Program-made: the position numbers and the translations under genes
Shown here: positions 1 through 11,559 of the stretch, one piece after another
How positions within the stretch are numbered: the stretch's first letter is position 1
How the letters are laid out: the number at the start of each line of letters is the position of its first letter
The notes under the pieces: model-generated
Told to the model about the DNA's origin: nothing
What the model saw: the letters and a program-made list of their open reading frames with translations, nothing else
Database searches by the model: none
Origin: Ceratopteris richardii
Taxonomy: Eukaryota > Streptophyta > Polypodiopsida > Polypodiales > Pteridaceae
Length of the DNA stretch: 64,000 nt
Assembly (NCBI GenBank): GCA_020310875.1
Contig: MU260053.1
Coordinates: 1,498,501 to 1,562,500, forward strand
Direction of reading: 5' to 3'

Positions 1-447
1 ACTGCCTCCACAACAGTCGCCTCCTCTAGACCTACCTATAGATCCACTCCTAGAACCTCCTGCTCCACAACGTGACCTCGATCTACGAGACAGGCCAGAA
101 CATGTATCGCGTTGAGGCATCGAACGCACATGTCTACTACTAGACCCAGTAGCAGATGGCTGAAAAGATGGTTGTGGTGGAGTCACAAAGCTAGGAGACA
201 TACCTCCTGTGGGAATCGCACCACCCGCAAGAGTGACACCGGCAGGAGTGACACCGGCGAGAGTGAGGCCGGCAGGAGTAAGGCCAGCAGGAGTGAGGCC
301 GCCAAGAGTGAGGCCGGGAGGAGTGCTACCACGAGTGATCCAATACTGTGATGCAGCGGCCATATATGCGGGAGGTACCTGAGAGATAAACTCTAAAAAC
401 TGCTCCTCTGTCATGGCATGAGGAGTGACTTGAGGATTGTCTCCCAT
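1..447 (-). pseudogene. CACTA second ORF (Ptta/En-Spm transposase-like protein), N-terminal part
   Basis: An open frame starts with ATG at 447-445 and runs without a stop for 149 codons to the window edge. It begins MGDNPQVTPHAMTEEQFLEF. It then has a run of six-residue repeats of the type G-L/V-T-P/L-A-G at about residues 47-78, then a Ser/Arg/Gly-rich stretch ending in RSRGGDCCGG. The nested element at 21,560-22,640 carries the same protein and extends further, into a region resembling the plant transposase (Ptta/En/Spm) family. It lies 233 bp downstream of the DUF4216 frame, as the second gene of the element. In En/Spm the second product binds subterminal repeats; that role here is inference. 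It is intact as far as it can be seen, hence only tentatively a pseudogene. Confidence 0.6.
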
Positions 448-679
448 CGTGCTCTGTAACAAAAGAACTCAAATAATTAGTATGTGATAATAAAGGTAAT
501 ATAGAGAATAAACAAAAAAAAACAAAAATTAGTACGTACAAGTGTTTTATTCAAAAATCCTCTAATCTAGCATCCTCTTGAAGATCCGATGCACCGAGAA
601 TATCTATCTCTATATTGATGGCTTCTAAATCGCTTGCTATGCTGGTTTCTTCTTGATCATCATCTATTGCTTCGTCTTC

Positions 680-1153
680 TCAAACAATGACCTCTTCTTC
701 AATGACCTCTTCTTCTCGAACAATGATCTCTTCCTCCTCGACTATCGAATGAATCTCTGAGTCCACTACATATGGACTATCTTGTACATCTATATTCTCA
801 CAAATTTGTGTACTACATGGGGCAACTTGTAAAACAAATAGCCACTCTGGTTCTTTTGAATCTGGTATAAAAACAACTTGCTCACAATGTTCGGGAAGTA
901 CAAATGTATCCCTTTCATCCGTCCATAATTTTGTGGAGTCAACTTGAAGCAAACCACTTTTATCCCGCCTCACTGTTGCATTTCTTCCAGAGCTGACTAC
1001 TTTGAACCATTTCACATAAAAAAAAAAAAAATCAAACTTCTTAAAAGATAGTTTCAAGATATCTTGAATCGCACCATAATAATCTAGCTGGCCTTCTTGA
1101 GCATTATCATCTCTTGCACTCGCTCTACTTTTTTGCAAAAAGTTCACCATCAC
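680..1153 (-). pseudogene. CACTA transposase C-terminal region, DUF4216 domain
   Basis: A 157-codon frame contains motifs typical of the DUF4216 domain at the C-terminal end of plant TNP2-type transposases: YYGAIQDILKLSFKKFD near residues 25-40, FYVKWFKV near 45-52, then RDKSGLLQVDSTKLWTDERD and EQVVFIPDSKEPEWLFVLQV. The tail is very acidic (EEEEIIVREEEVIEEE). It follows the DUF4218 block on the same strand with about a 90-bp gap in which no frame is open. A run of 12 A's on the plus strand (about 1,020-1,031) encodes four Phe in a row and is a slippage-prone spot. Function beyond belonging to the transposase is unknown. Confidence 0.8.
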
Positions 1154-1243
1154 CCCACTATCAAAAGTAGACCTATTTTTATCAATTCGTGTGATCCAAA
1201 AGTGTCGTCCATGAGATCATAGTGCACCGTATTTAGTATACTC

Positions 1244-2212
1244 TCAATCACATCCCTTTGCGAGTTCTTCTTCTTCTTCAGAGATATCTTCACCCGTTGT
1301 CTTTGCTTGAGAAACCGCTGTATCTAGCCATCTGCTCGTTGGAAAAGGTGGAAGAGGTCTAAGACTTTCTGGAAGAGGCAAAAATCGAGTGGAACGATTC
1401 TTTCGAAACTGAGCTCTCTCCTTTGCATTGGTTTCCTTGGCAAGCTTATACCTTTCTAACCACTTCTGCCTAGGCTCAGAGTTAACTATGCAAAACTTCA
1501 TTGCCTTCTCTGTGAAAGCTGCATCCATTTTCCTTTGCAATCCTTTACCTTGTGGTTCATCGCCTACGAGACGAACATCTTCATCATCGCTCCATAAGCG
1601 AGGCATTTTGGGATCCGACATATGTAGAAACTCAGTTATGAATACAAGAGACTCTTGTACAAGCCATCCCTCTGCCATGCTACCCTCTGGACGTGCTCTT
1701 TGTCGAACAAAACCTTTTAATGTCTTCATAAAGCGCTCTAAGAAGAACATCCATCGACTATGGACAGTTCTTGCTATTGCAACTTCATCTACCACATGAA
1801 CCAGTAAATGAAGTTGAACAGTGAGAATACTTGTGGGAAAGTATTTCTCTACCATACAAACAGCCTCGATAGCATTGAGTTTCGCACTCTCTATGCTATC
1901 TTTATTTATCTCTTTAGAAGAGATCCACCGTACTAAAGAAGTAATTTTATAAATGGTTCTTCGTACATCCTCCGAAAGACAATCTTTTAGGGCTACAAGG
2001 AGCACAAACTGTAAAAACTTGTGCCAATCATGAGACTTGAGCCCTCCAAGATCGTCGTTTCGTGTGAAAGTAGTCTTTAGACACCTCATGCATCTAGTAG
2101 GTGTCTGAAACTCTGAAATTGTTTTCTTCACTTGTTGCTCTTCCATCTTGCGAAGCACCCAAGGAGCTCTTGGTACCGATACTATTCCGTTGGGCTTAGT
2201 AATTGCCCACAA
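1244..2212 (-). pseudogene. CACTA transposase, TNP2 C-terminal part and DUF4218 domain
   Basis: A 322-codon frame. The first 80 residues match the end of the TNP2 region (WAITKPNGIVSVPRAPWVL, then a cysteine pair). This is followed by GGLKSHDWHKFLQFVLLVAL, SARKLNAIEAV-like text and WMFFLERFMKTLKGFVRQRA, which are hallmarks of DUF4218 in plant CACTA transposases. GSMAEGWLVQESLVFITEFL follows the same pattern. It is separated from the TNP2 core by about 90 bp with no open frame, so the gene is disrupted or has a small intron there. The catalytic acidic residues of the CACTA transposase cannot be assigned by eye. Confidence 0.85.
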
Positions 2213-2305
2213 CTCTCACATACGACCTCGCTCTTCTAAGTCCTCCCTTTGTGCTTTGCTTTCTTTCTTTCAAATCAAAGTTTCCAAAGAATCTCTCCCA
2301 CATTC

Positions 2306-3346
2306 TTAAAAATATGCATCAGGTCTACCAAATGATATCAACAATTCACTCCAATAAAGGAGTTCATGAAAAATAGACAACCGCTTCATGCCAGTGAATG
2401 AATTTTCTGAATCCCACAGTTGTTTCCAATTGGTAGCTTTCATTTGGCGTTGCGCTTGTCGACCAATTTGTCCTTCATGTAAAACATGTCCATCATGAAA
2501 ATATCTATGGTGTCCTTCATAGACAGTTTTACATAGTGCTTTGGAATAGCGTGCTTCGAGTCGTGGTCCGCATAAGGGACAAGCATGGTAACCCAAAATC
2601 GATAAACCTGAACATTCACCATAACGAGGCCAATCATGCATCGTCCACATAAGTATGCCTTGCACTCGCACGTCTCGTTTTCTTATAGGTTGAGACATGT
2701 CATGCACAGTAATCCCATCCCATAAAATGTGCAGTTCTTCCACAAGTGGTGCAAGATATACATCCATGTTTTTTACCTTATACTTACCTGGTACAATAAG
2801 AGCTAATAATAAATGACCTTTCTTTGTGGCCAACCATGGTGGGATGTTATAATTCACCAAACATACAGGCCATGTGCTCCATGAAGAACTGTGTAAACCA
2901 AATGAATTCACTCCATCCTAGCTAGGCCTAGACGTATGGACCGAGGTTCACTAGCAAACTCTGGCCACTTACTATCTATGTGCTTCCAAGCATCAGAGTC
3001 AGCAGGCACTCGCATTACACCATCTGTAGACCTGCTCTTTGTATGCCATGACATTAACTCAGCTATAGATTTGCATCTAAACATGTTCTTAATTCGTGGA
3101 ATGATAGGAAAGTGGCGAAGAACCTTTGCGGGGATTGCTTTGCCTACAAGGTCTTCTCTAAATCTATTTGTTCCACACTTTGGACATACGTGGAGATGCT
3201 CATATTCATTTCGAAAGAGAATGCAATCATTCAGACAAGCATGAATTTTAGTATAATCCATTCCAATAGACTGTAAAAGTTTTTTTGCATCTCCACGTAT
3301 TGGAGGCATGTCATTGCCCTCTGGCAAAAATTGATCTTTAAGAAGC
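2306..3346 (-). pseudogene. CACTA TNP2 transposase core
   Basis: From a splice acceptor at 3,348-3,347 the reading LLKDQF-LPEGNDMPP runs into KIHACLNDCILFRNEYEHL and CPKCGTNRFRED, the zinc-binding start of the TNP2 domain. At about 2,910 the frame changes: upstream ends RLGLARME-stop, while the next frame continues with DGVNSFGLHSSSWSTWPV and YNIPPWLATKKGHLLLALIVPG, the strongest TNP2 signature in the window. PLVEELHILWDG and a second CPLCG cysteine motif follow. The one-base frame change means the protein is broken. It is preceded by the N-terminal exon across an 80-bp intron and followed by the DUF4218 region. It would act in the nucleus, cutting at the CACTA termini. Confidence 0.88.
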
Positions 3347-3426
3347 CTGCAATAAGCAATTAAAACAATATTAGTAAATAAAGTTATTTTGATACAACAA
3401 TGAAAGCCAATTTGTTCTCCACTTAC
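3347..3426 (-). other. Spliceosomal intron in the CACTA transposase gene
   Basis: On the minus strand GTAAGT at 3,426-3,421 follows TTTAG, and TTGCAG ends at 3,347. Joining the flanks reads ELF-R-LLKD in one frame, which fits the TNP2 family pattern of GWSN...LL.LLK.LPEGN. Length is 80 bp, typical of plant introns. Splice sites are seen directly; use is inferred. Confidence 0.75.
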
Positions 3427-3953
3427 CTAAACAATTCAATGACACTACTATCTGACCATCCATAAATGGATTGCAGATTGAGCATCCTGAGTGACACACG
3501 TAATACAGATATCTTTGCTCCATTGTAAAGTGGTAAACGAGCTAGTCTTCACATGTTTTCATATTCTTCATCAACTTTTGATCGTGGAAATTATGTTGTG
3601 TCCATGAAACTCTAGACATCTTCTCCACCATCATGATCTTCGTCCATCTCATAAAATGCTTCGAGCATCTCTTCCATATGTTCATTCTGTGTAATATTAT
3701 TAGTAATTGCTTGTACGTCTAAGTCCTTCTTTGTTCTCTTTTGTCCACGAGAGGTTACCGGTGCAATGTTGTTTGGGTCCATCTGCTCACCTGAGGGACC
3801 ATGCAAATGGTAGCGTAGGTTTTCTAGTCGACTCCTATCAAAGGATCCATACTCTCTAACATGTGGAGTACAAATCCATTGTTTCCAATAAATTTGATAC
3901 CTGCACTGAGTGCAAGGACATCCCATTCTCTCCTCTGGATCCAAAGAAGCCAT
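3427..3953 (-). pseudogene. CACTA transposase N-terminal exon, transposase-associated domain
   Basis: The frame starts with ATG at 3,953, directly after an AG acceptor (TGTAGCAG then ATGGCTTC), so the coding sequence may begin at the first base of this exon. Residues 13-30 contain GCPCTQCRYQ, the cysteine signature of the transposase-associated domain, followed by LRYHLHGPSGEQ. A stop codon closes the frame after 113 codons near 3,612. Beyond it the same exon still reads ARLPLYNGAKISVLRVSLRM and GWSDSSVIELF, typical of the spacer before TNP2, so the stop is a later loss of function rather than the natural end. Confidence 0.82.
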
Positions 3954-3960
3954 CTGCTAC

Positions 3961-4161
3961 AATATGGACATTTTAGATCTTTTTTTTTTTTATTAAACCT
4001 AAAAATCTTACTCTTAAAGACTTAAACATGAAAACTAAAACCCAAATACTTAAACACCTAAAAAAACCTAAAACCCTAATTTATATATATTTAATCATAT
4101 ATATTTAATTAAATTATTTAAAACACTAGTACTTTTTATATTTATTTAGTTATATAATTAT

Positions 4162-4246
<85 letters not shown>

Positions 4247-5655
4247 TTCAGATTTTTTCCTTAAATCTTAAAACCCTAAAACTCTAATCCTAATCCTAAA
4301 AACCTAAAACCCTATTTTATATATATATTTATTTATTTATTCAGATTTTTTCCTTAAACCCTGAAACCCTAAAACCCTAATCCTAATCCTAAAAACCTAA
4401 AATCCTAATCCTAAGACCCTAATCCTAATCCTAAAAACCTAAAACCCTATTTTATATATATATTTATTTATATATTCAGATTTTTTCTTAATTAATCCTA
4501 TTTTTATATATTTAATTATATATATTTAATTAAATTATTTAAAACACTAATACTTTTTATATTTATTTATCTATATAATTATCCTATTATATATATATTT
4601 ATTTATTTATTTATTCAGGATTTTTCCTTAAATCTTAAAACCCTAATCCGAATCCTAAAAACCTAAAACCCAATTTCATATATATATTTATTTATTTATT
4701 CCTATTTTTTCTTAAACCCTAAAACCCTAATCCTAATCCTAAAAACCTAAAACCCTAATCCTAATCCTAAAAACCTAAAACCCTATTTCATATACATATT
4801 TATTTATATATTCAGATTTTTTCTTGATTAATCCTATTTTTATATATTTAATTATATATATTTAATTATATATATTTAATTAAATTATTTAAAACACTAA
4901 TACTTTTTATATTTATTTATCTATATAATTATCCTATTTTAAATATATATTTATTTATTTATTCAGATTTTTTCCTTAAATCTTAAAACCTTAAAACCCT
5001 AATCCTAATCCTAAAAACCTAAAACCCTATTTTATATATATATTTATTTATTTATTCATATTTTTACCTTAAACCCTAAAACCCTAATCCTAATCCTAAA
5101 AACCTAAAACCCTAATCCTAAAACTCTAATCCTAATCCTAAAAACCTAAAACCCTATTTTATATATATATTTATTTATATATTCAGATTTTTTCTTAATT
5201 AATCCTATTTTTAGATATTTAATTATATATATTTAATTAAATTATTTAAAACACTTATACTTTTTATATTTATTTATCTATATAATTATCCTATTTTATA
5301 TATATATATATATATTTATTTATTTATTCAGATTTTTTCCTTAAATCTTAAAACCCTAAAACCCTAATCCTAATCCTAAAACCTAAAACCCTATTTTATA
5401 TATATATTTATTTATTTATTCAGATTTTTTCCTTAAACCCTAAAACCCTAATCCTAATTAATCCTAAAACCCTAATCCTAAAAACCTAAAACCCTAATCC
5501 TAAAAACCTAAAATCCTAATCCTAATCCTAAAAACCTAAAACCCTATTTTATATATATATTTATTTATATATTTAGATTTTTTCTTAATTAATCCTAATT
5601 TTATATATTTAATTATATATATTTAATTAAATTATTTAAAACACTAGTACTTTTT
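3961..5655. repeat. Telomere-like AT-rich minisatellite inside CACTA copy 1
   Basis: About four and a half units of 350-420 bp. The marker AAACACT recurs at 4,121, 4,542, 4,892, 5,249 and 5,639. Each unit has a block of CCTAATCCTAAAAACCTAAAACCCTA type text (plant telomere-like AAACCCTAA) and an AT-rich block with TATATATTTATTTATTTATTC. A pure (AT)n tract of about 78 bp lies at 4,165-4,242. The array lies between the terminal exon-like block and the first transposase exon, so it probably sits in an intron or 5' leader. The same array occurs in the nested CACTA element at 22,636-23,800. Confidence 0.85.
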
Positions 5656-6710
5656 ATATTTATATGTATGCATGTGTGTACATGTGTGTGTATGTATGCA
5701 TGTGTGTATATGTGTATGTGTGTGTATGTATGCATGCATGTGTGTATATGTGTATGTTTGCGTATGTATGCATGCATGTGTGTATATGTGTATGTATGTG
5801 TGTGTATGCATGCATGTGTGTATATGTGTGTATGTATGTAAGCATGCATGTGTGTATATGTGTGTGTATGTAAGCATGCATATGTGTACATGTATGTGTG
5901 TATGTATGTATGTGTAGATGTGTGTGTGTGTGTATGTGTGTGTGTATGTATGCTCTATTTTGCTATGTGTATGTATGCATGTGTGTATATGTGTATGTGT
6001 GTGTATGTATGCATGCATGTGTGTATATGTGTATGTATGTGTGTGTATGCATGCATGTGTGTATATGTGTCTGTATGTAAGCATGCATGTGTGTATATGT
6101 GTGTGTATGTAAGCATGCATGTGTGTACATGTATGTGTGTATGTATGCATGTGTAAATGTGTAGATGTGTGTGTGTGTATGTGTGTGTGTATGTGTGTGT
6201 ATGTGTGTGTGTATGTATGCTCTATTTTGCTATGTGTATGTATGCATGTGTGTATATGTGTATGTGTGTGTATGTATGCATGCATGTGTGTATGTGTGTG
6301 TATGTATGTGTGTGCATGTATGTGTGTATGTGTGCGTGTATGTGTATGTATGCATATGTGTATATATGTGTGTGTATGTATATGTGTATGCATGTGTGTG
6401 TATGTATGCATGTATGTATATTTGTATGTGTGTGTATGCATGCATGTGTGTATATGTGTGTATGTAAGCATGCATGTGTGTATATGTGTGTGTATGTAAG
6501 CATGCATGTGTGTACATGTATGTGTGTATGTATGCATGTGTAAATGTGTAGATGTGTGTGTGTGTATGTATGCTCTTGTGTGTGTGTATGTATGCTCTAT
6601 TTTCCTATGTGTATGTATGCATGTGTGTACATGTGTATGTGTGTGTATGTATGCATGTGTAAATGTGTAGATGTGTGTGTGTGTATGTATGTGTGTGTGT
6701 ATGCTCTATT
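5656..6710. repeat. TG/TA-rich microsatellite (TGTA, TGTG, TATGCATG)
   Basis: About 1 kb of TGTGTGTATGTATGCATG-type sequence with a higher-order pattern: a marker GCTCTATTTT-G/C-CTAT recurs at about 5,951, 6,219, 6,592 and 6,703. It contains many Met/Cys/Val open frames on one strand and His/Thr/Tyr frames on the other, all artefacts of the repeat. It continues directly from the telomere-like array and is followed by a CT tract. Confidence 0.95.
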
Positions 6711-6734
6711 TTCCTATCTCTATCTTCCTTTCTT

Positions 6735-6905
<171 letters not shown>

Positions 6906-6930
6906 AATAGACAATAAAACAATCACTTAC

Positions 6931-7017
6931 AAGTATGTCCCTCTTTTGGATCTTTGTCGTCAAAGCGTAATGTATGTCGTCCATCGTCGAATTCCAAACA
7001 ATCGACGCCAAAGAACC
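6931..7017 (-). other. Conserved exon-like block at the CACTA 5' end
   Basis: On the minus strand the block reads FGVDCLEFDDGRHTLRFDD and then KDPKEGHTCK, followed at once by GTAAGT (6,930-6,925), a perfect splice donor. The homologous block in the nested element (24,953-25,040) keeps the open frame (FGVDSLEFDDRRHTLHFDD) with about 10 base differences, and is preceded there by a good acceptor, TTTTGCAG. Whether it is coding or leader is not certain. In this copy the region upstream of the block is absent and the CACTA terminus follows at once. Confidence 0.5.
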
Positions 7018-7028
7018 ATGTTGTAGTG
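7018..7028 (-). repeat. CACTA terminal inverted repeat, copy 1
   Basis: Plus strand ATGTTGTAGTG, minus strand CACTACAACAT. All 11 bases match the right terminus of the nested CACTA element. The three flanking bases are CTA. No subterminal GGTATGGGC-type repeats are present next to it, unlike the nested copy. Confidence 0.7.
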
Positions 7029-7279
7029 CTATTATTGTTATGATTATGGTTATGTAGGTTCATTGTTGTACTAACTTGTGAATACGTAGCACTATAGAAT
7101 CTTGCACATGCTTGCATAATCATATACATGCCTGGGTATATGTTTATAGGATTTTTCTAATAATGCGTATATTGATGGTTATACTGACAAATGTATTGAT
7201 GGTTCATGTTTAACGTTATTTTTTAAGAGAAAATAGCATTTTATAACCTTTGATTTTTGAACAGCACACACACATACAT

Positions 7280-7326
<47 letters not shown>

Positions 7327-8089
7327 CATCAAAATTTTAATGATTCTTATCTCAGGATATACACGTGCTGGTGTAGACTGAGTATCGGCCCAAATACTAT
7401 GATTACGTGTGCGAGAAACATGACGAAAGATTGATGTGCCTTAATTTTTCAAGTGTGAAAGATCATTCTTAAAATTAGGCGTATAATTGCGACTCCACTA
7501 TGTATGAAGGCCAAACATCGTGAAGTCTCTTTCCCACAAGATCTTACGCATTAATATCCGTTTCTTTAAATGCAATCTTCTTTCTCATATGGACATTCTT
7601 CTAGTGTCATTTTGTATAACAAAGCTGATACAAACACATGGTATATTTATTTATTTATATTTTGCTCATGCATGTATGTAGGCGTGTGTGTGTGTGTGCA
7701 TTTTTATGTGTGTACATACATGCATGCTATGTAGCTTGTGTGCCGTGGCATTCTTTAATTTAAATAATATCAATTACGTAATATATTTGAACATCAACTG
7801 TAAGCTTGGATGAGGTCTACTCTCTCATGCTTGAATTAATTCATAAAAGAATAATAATACAGTGAATGAATGGCCTTTCGGAAGATTAATCAGTAATCTT
7901 AAGTTTCTTACCCTGCTTTGTGGGATACAGAGAATTAGGTAAGATTGAGAGTGTAATGAAATGTGGGCAAATTAATGCGAACATGGATATATTCAAATCG
8001 GGTAGGGGTGTAGGATTGGAATTCGGAAGGATTGATCCAATGGCTGTGAGAAAACATAGGTGCCCCGCGCAAAATGTACAAGAATGACG
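7029..8089. other. Non-coding stretch with microsatellites
   Basis: No frame here shows a recognisable protein. It holds an (AC)n(TA)n tract at about 7,264-7,324 and a short (TG)n at about 7,683-7,699. The rest is AT-rich unique-looking sequence. Confidence 0.6.
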
Positions 8090-8304
8090 ATGCAATGGTG
8101 CATCGATGAAGCGGCAAGGTTGTAACGTATGCATCAGTATCATCCATAGCAATAAGGTATTCTCCAGCAGTAAGAGCATCTATGGTCATCTATGGTCTCT
8201 AGTGTGACTCCCCTGATATTTCTATCAAGGATCTCTAGAACTTTGGGAATGAGGATGAAAGGGTTCATTTTCTTTTAAATGGAGGTTTGGCAGGTGCCTA
8301 TTCT

Positions 8305-8500
8305 CTCAGCTTTAATTTTCAAAGTACAAGTGTACAAAGGAATGGGTATCTTACCCATGGGACATCAGTATCTCACAAGCAAGAGTTAGACAAGGTGAGT
8401 ACTATCCCAACTTTAATTTTGAAAGTACAACTATATAGATGAATGGACATAGCAACAATGGGACACCTGCATCTCACAAAGCAAGAGTTAGACAAGGTTA
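8305..8500. repeat. Imperfect tandem duplication, about 97 bp
   Basis: Two adjacent units share TTTAATTTT-C/G-AAAGTACAA near the start and AAGCAAGAGTTAGACAAGGT at the end (8,306-8,402 and 8,406-8,502). The first unit ends AAGGTGAGTA, which resembles a splice donor on the plus strand. Confidence 0.8.
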
Positions 8501-8516
8501 CAACTGGTTTAATCTG

Positions 8517-8680
8517 GTCAAAGCCATTACATGTCCAATCCAAAGGTTGAACATTGGACCTTTGCCTCAAGAGATAGTGCCATACCAATCCACCCACAGT
8601 CAAAGCCATTACATGTCCAATCCAAAGGTTGAACATTGGACCTTTGCCTCAAGAGATAGTGCCATACCAATCCACCCACA
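8517..8680. repeat. Perfect 82-bp tandem duplication
   Basis: 8,517-8,598 and 8,599-8,680 are identical over all 82 bp, beginning GTCAAAGCCATTACATGTCC and ending CCAATCCACCCACA. Perfect identity suggests a recent slippage or unequal exchange event, or an assembly effect. Confidence 0.92.
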
Positions 8681-11559
8681 GGATGAGAACAAAGGGTTCA
8701 TTTTTGAAGGTGGACAACCTTCTCAACGGAAGTGCAAATTATATAAAATCTTCACTTGAAAATAAAAACTAACCATTATTTGAGAAATATGTTTTTTTTA
8801 GAACCTTGTTTAGAAGGACACATAATTTCCGGGTGAGTTTGATTATATAAGTTATGATTTATATATATTCATTGTATTATAATTTATATGATTTTTTCAC
8901 CGTTCCGCATGCACATGTGAGAGAGATGAATTATATAGACAAAAAGAGAACCAATAAAAGGTGCTAAACTTGTAGAGCCTTAGCGATCATATAATAAACA
9001 CTACCTCACATTCAGGCCAATACTACATATGCTAAAAAATGAGGCGCAATTCTGTCAATTCTACCGTGGCTATGAAAGTGAGAGTTTTCCTTCCTTTCCT
9101 GGAGATTCTTGGAGACCTGAACCCAGAAAAGCACAAGTGACCATCGACTACTACGTTGTATCACTCAACTCTGCTATGTGTGTGTGTTTGAGAGAGAGAG
9201 AGAGAGAAAGAGAGAATCCAAGTTCCATTCAGCGAGTGAATTCTGTTATTTCTATCACATCTAACATTGAAATGTCTTACATAGGCTTGTCAAGGAATTT
9301 GGTCAAAATTTCCATGTCTGGTACATCTAATTGAAGTTCGAGGCATGGGATGTGAGCCTTCCTCACGATCATTTAATGTCTTGCTTATCATGGATTATTA
9401 ACTCTGCAATTTTTAACTGAACACAAATTCGGAGAGCTGTAGAAATTCTAGTTATGGACAAAATACCAAGCAAGATGAACCAAAATGTCAAAGATGTACA
9501 AGTTCTTGGTAGTTTGACGTTCCACTTTGAATATCATAGACACTCGTGATCTGGTGGAAGGATCATGCTCTGGCTGGTATATGGTCATATTTGAACAAGA
9601 ATGTCGATGTGATAATATATTTGATAGGCTTTGAAGTAGATAATTTAGATACACATGAAGTAGCTCGAGTCATTGCTAGTATCTTTGGAGCATATATTTG
9701 GAAATTTTCCTTGATTATTTCAACATGAGAGAGATAGAGAGAGAGAGAGAGAGGATGAACAAACAGAAGAGTGATCTCTCTCGGACATTGGTGAATTGTG
9801 GTACTATGGATATTCAACTCACATCTCTAGACTATGACATCAAGAGAATATTGCACGCCTAGCTTCCAATGGTTCGAGCATGCATTCATATTTTTTCCAT
9901 GTGATCTCTGCTCGTTGCAATGGCACCCGTTCTCCGGATTATAAGAGACGTCACCGTTTTCCATCTGGACCTCAATAAATAGGCACTAATGATTTTGCAA
10001 GATTCTACACACACAAAGAGAGCAGCAAGTTCTTAATTGTGTTACTTAAAAATAGATTGCATTCATATCAGTGATAATTTATTGCTCCTACAACTTCAGA
10101 ATCCTTCAAAGTCTTCGGTAGAGCTCTCCATTTCACACAGTGTGAGCTCACACTGGAAATGATTAAGAATTTGTAGTGAATGTCAAGTGCAGTTATGAAA
10201 ATAATTTATATTGAGTGTCTTAACTGGCGGTTGGATTTGTTCGTCATGAGGGTCACGTTTTTTGGTTTTGATGAAGCATATGCAGGCAGATACGCTTATG
10301 CATATGAGTTGACTCTTCTTTCCACGTTCTCACGTCGACAAGCAAACACGCGAGAAGAGGACTATGAGTTGATTCTTCTTCCACGTTCTCACTTCTACAC
10401 GCAAATACGTACAAAGAGGCAAATGGGTTGTGTCTTCCTTCCACGTTCTCACGTCGACATTCACGTTGATGTCTCCATTCATGTGGATGTCGAACGATAA
10501 GAATGACTCCTCAATTGTTTTAAATACACAACACATTGTAATTATATTAAACAAGAGAAAAATCACATTAAACAAACCCACATTGTACCTCCTAATTCTT
10601 TATTCTCCTCCCCAAAAGGCCAATGACCACTCTAGGAAATCCCTTGATTGGGTTTCCTCCTTCTGTGAAAAAACTTTAGGATGGATCATGCTTCCATGCT
10701 CTATTCATCTAAAACCCTTCCCTAAGCAAAACTACGATTCTTAAAAAGCATTCAATTCTCAATTCTCAACCTAAGATTATAATGGATGTGTTCTAACTAC
10801 ATCCACCTCTTCTTTCTATGATCCTAAAGGTGTTCATGTCCAAGAAACTTTGGGACAAAGCTTATTGGCTTTAGAGATGTCCTCTATAAAAAACATGCGA
10901 ATGCTGGCAATGGGAATCCAAAATGAAGCCTCTTTGTCAACCTCATGTAGCCATCTCTAGCATTTGTATATCTTCATATGAGATCTGTTGTTACTCCATG
11001 CTCTCCACGGAGATACATAAATCTCATATTCTTTGACATTGATCTTAAGGAGGGGAGAGAGAGAGAGGGGGGGGAAAGATTCTCTTTCAAAGAGAAGTGA
11101 TCTACACTCTTGAAGATTAGTGGAGCCTACGACTCTCACTTATTTTTTACAAAATTCAATATTCCACTTGGAAAGGAATATGTTAAGTATTTGGATTCCA
11201 CTCTTGTGTTTTCGAAGGAAAAAACACCCTATCGTATCTTCAATATCCCTTTTTCATGAACTCATTGTTCCAAAGAAAATTCATACAAATAGCCATTAAC
11301 CTTTCAATCCCTTTATCTGAAGCCTTTAGGAAGAGGCAAAGCAAGGGGTGAGGGAATTATGAATGTTTCAATGACCGTAGATTTTGCTAGATTTCAGGGA
11401 GGAAGGAACTCACATAAACAACACAACTCCCTCACATGAAGATATCATAAGTTCTCTAATGTAAAAATGTAATTAGTTATGGGCACATTTGCATTTCCTA
11501 AACAATGCAAACATATAGCATTTCTGACAGATAACGTTGATCAAAACTTTTCTTATGTC

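Larger units (their letters stand above)
8090..11480. repeat. Diverged duplicated block, copy A
   Basis: Segments of this block recur in the same order in 11,560-13,910. Matching pieces are about 8,105-8,180 with 11,570-11,690, 9,752-9,890 with 12,425-12,560, 10,010-10,640 with 12,613-13,035, 10,640-10,910 with 13,408-13,650, and 11,330-11,480 with 13,715-13,910. Identity of the better pieces is high enough to read across but with many indels. Minus-strand text TAGEYLIAMDDTD at about 8,130-8,170 recurs as TAGEYVIAMDDTA in copy B, which hints at a decayed coding origin. I do not recognise the family. No LTR or terminal repeat was seen. Confidence 0.65.

Noticed and set aside
4250-5560. A true chromosome end or telomere
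   Set aside because: CCCTAAA-like motifs are degenerate, interspersed with AT-rich units, and lie inside a transposon with coding DNA on one side.
5613-6720. Many long open frames rich in Met/Cys/Val or His/Thr/Tyr
   Set aside because: They are translations of TG/TA/CATG microsatellites in all frames and have no protein-like composition.
8439-8759. A 106-codon host exon
   Set aside because: It runs through a perfect 82-bp duplication and matches no family. The splice-like GTGAGTA nearby is not enough.
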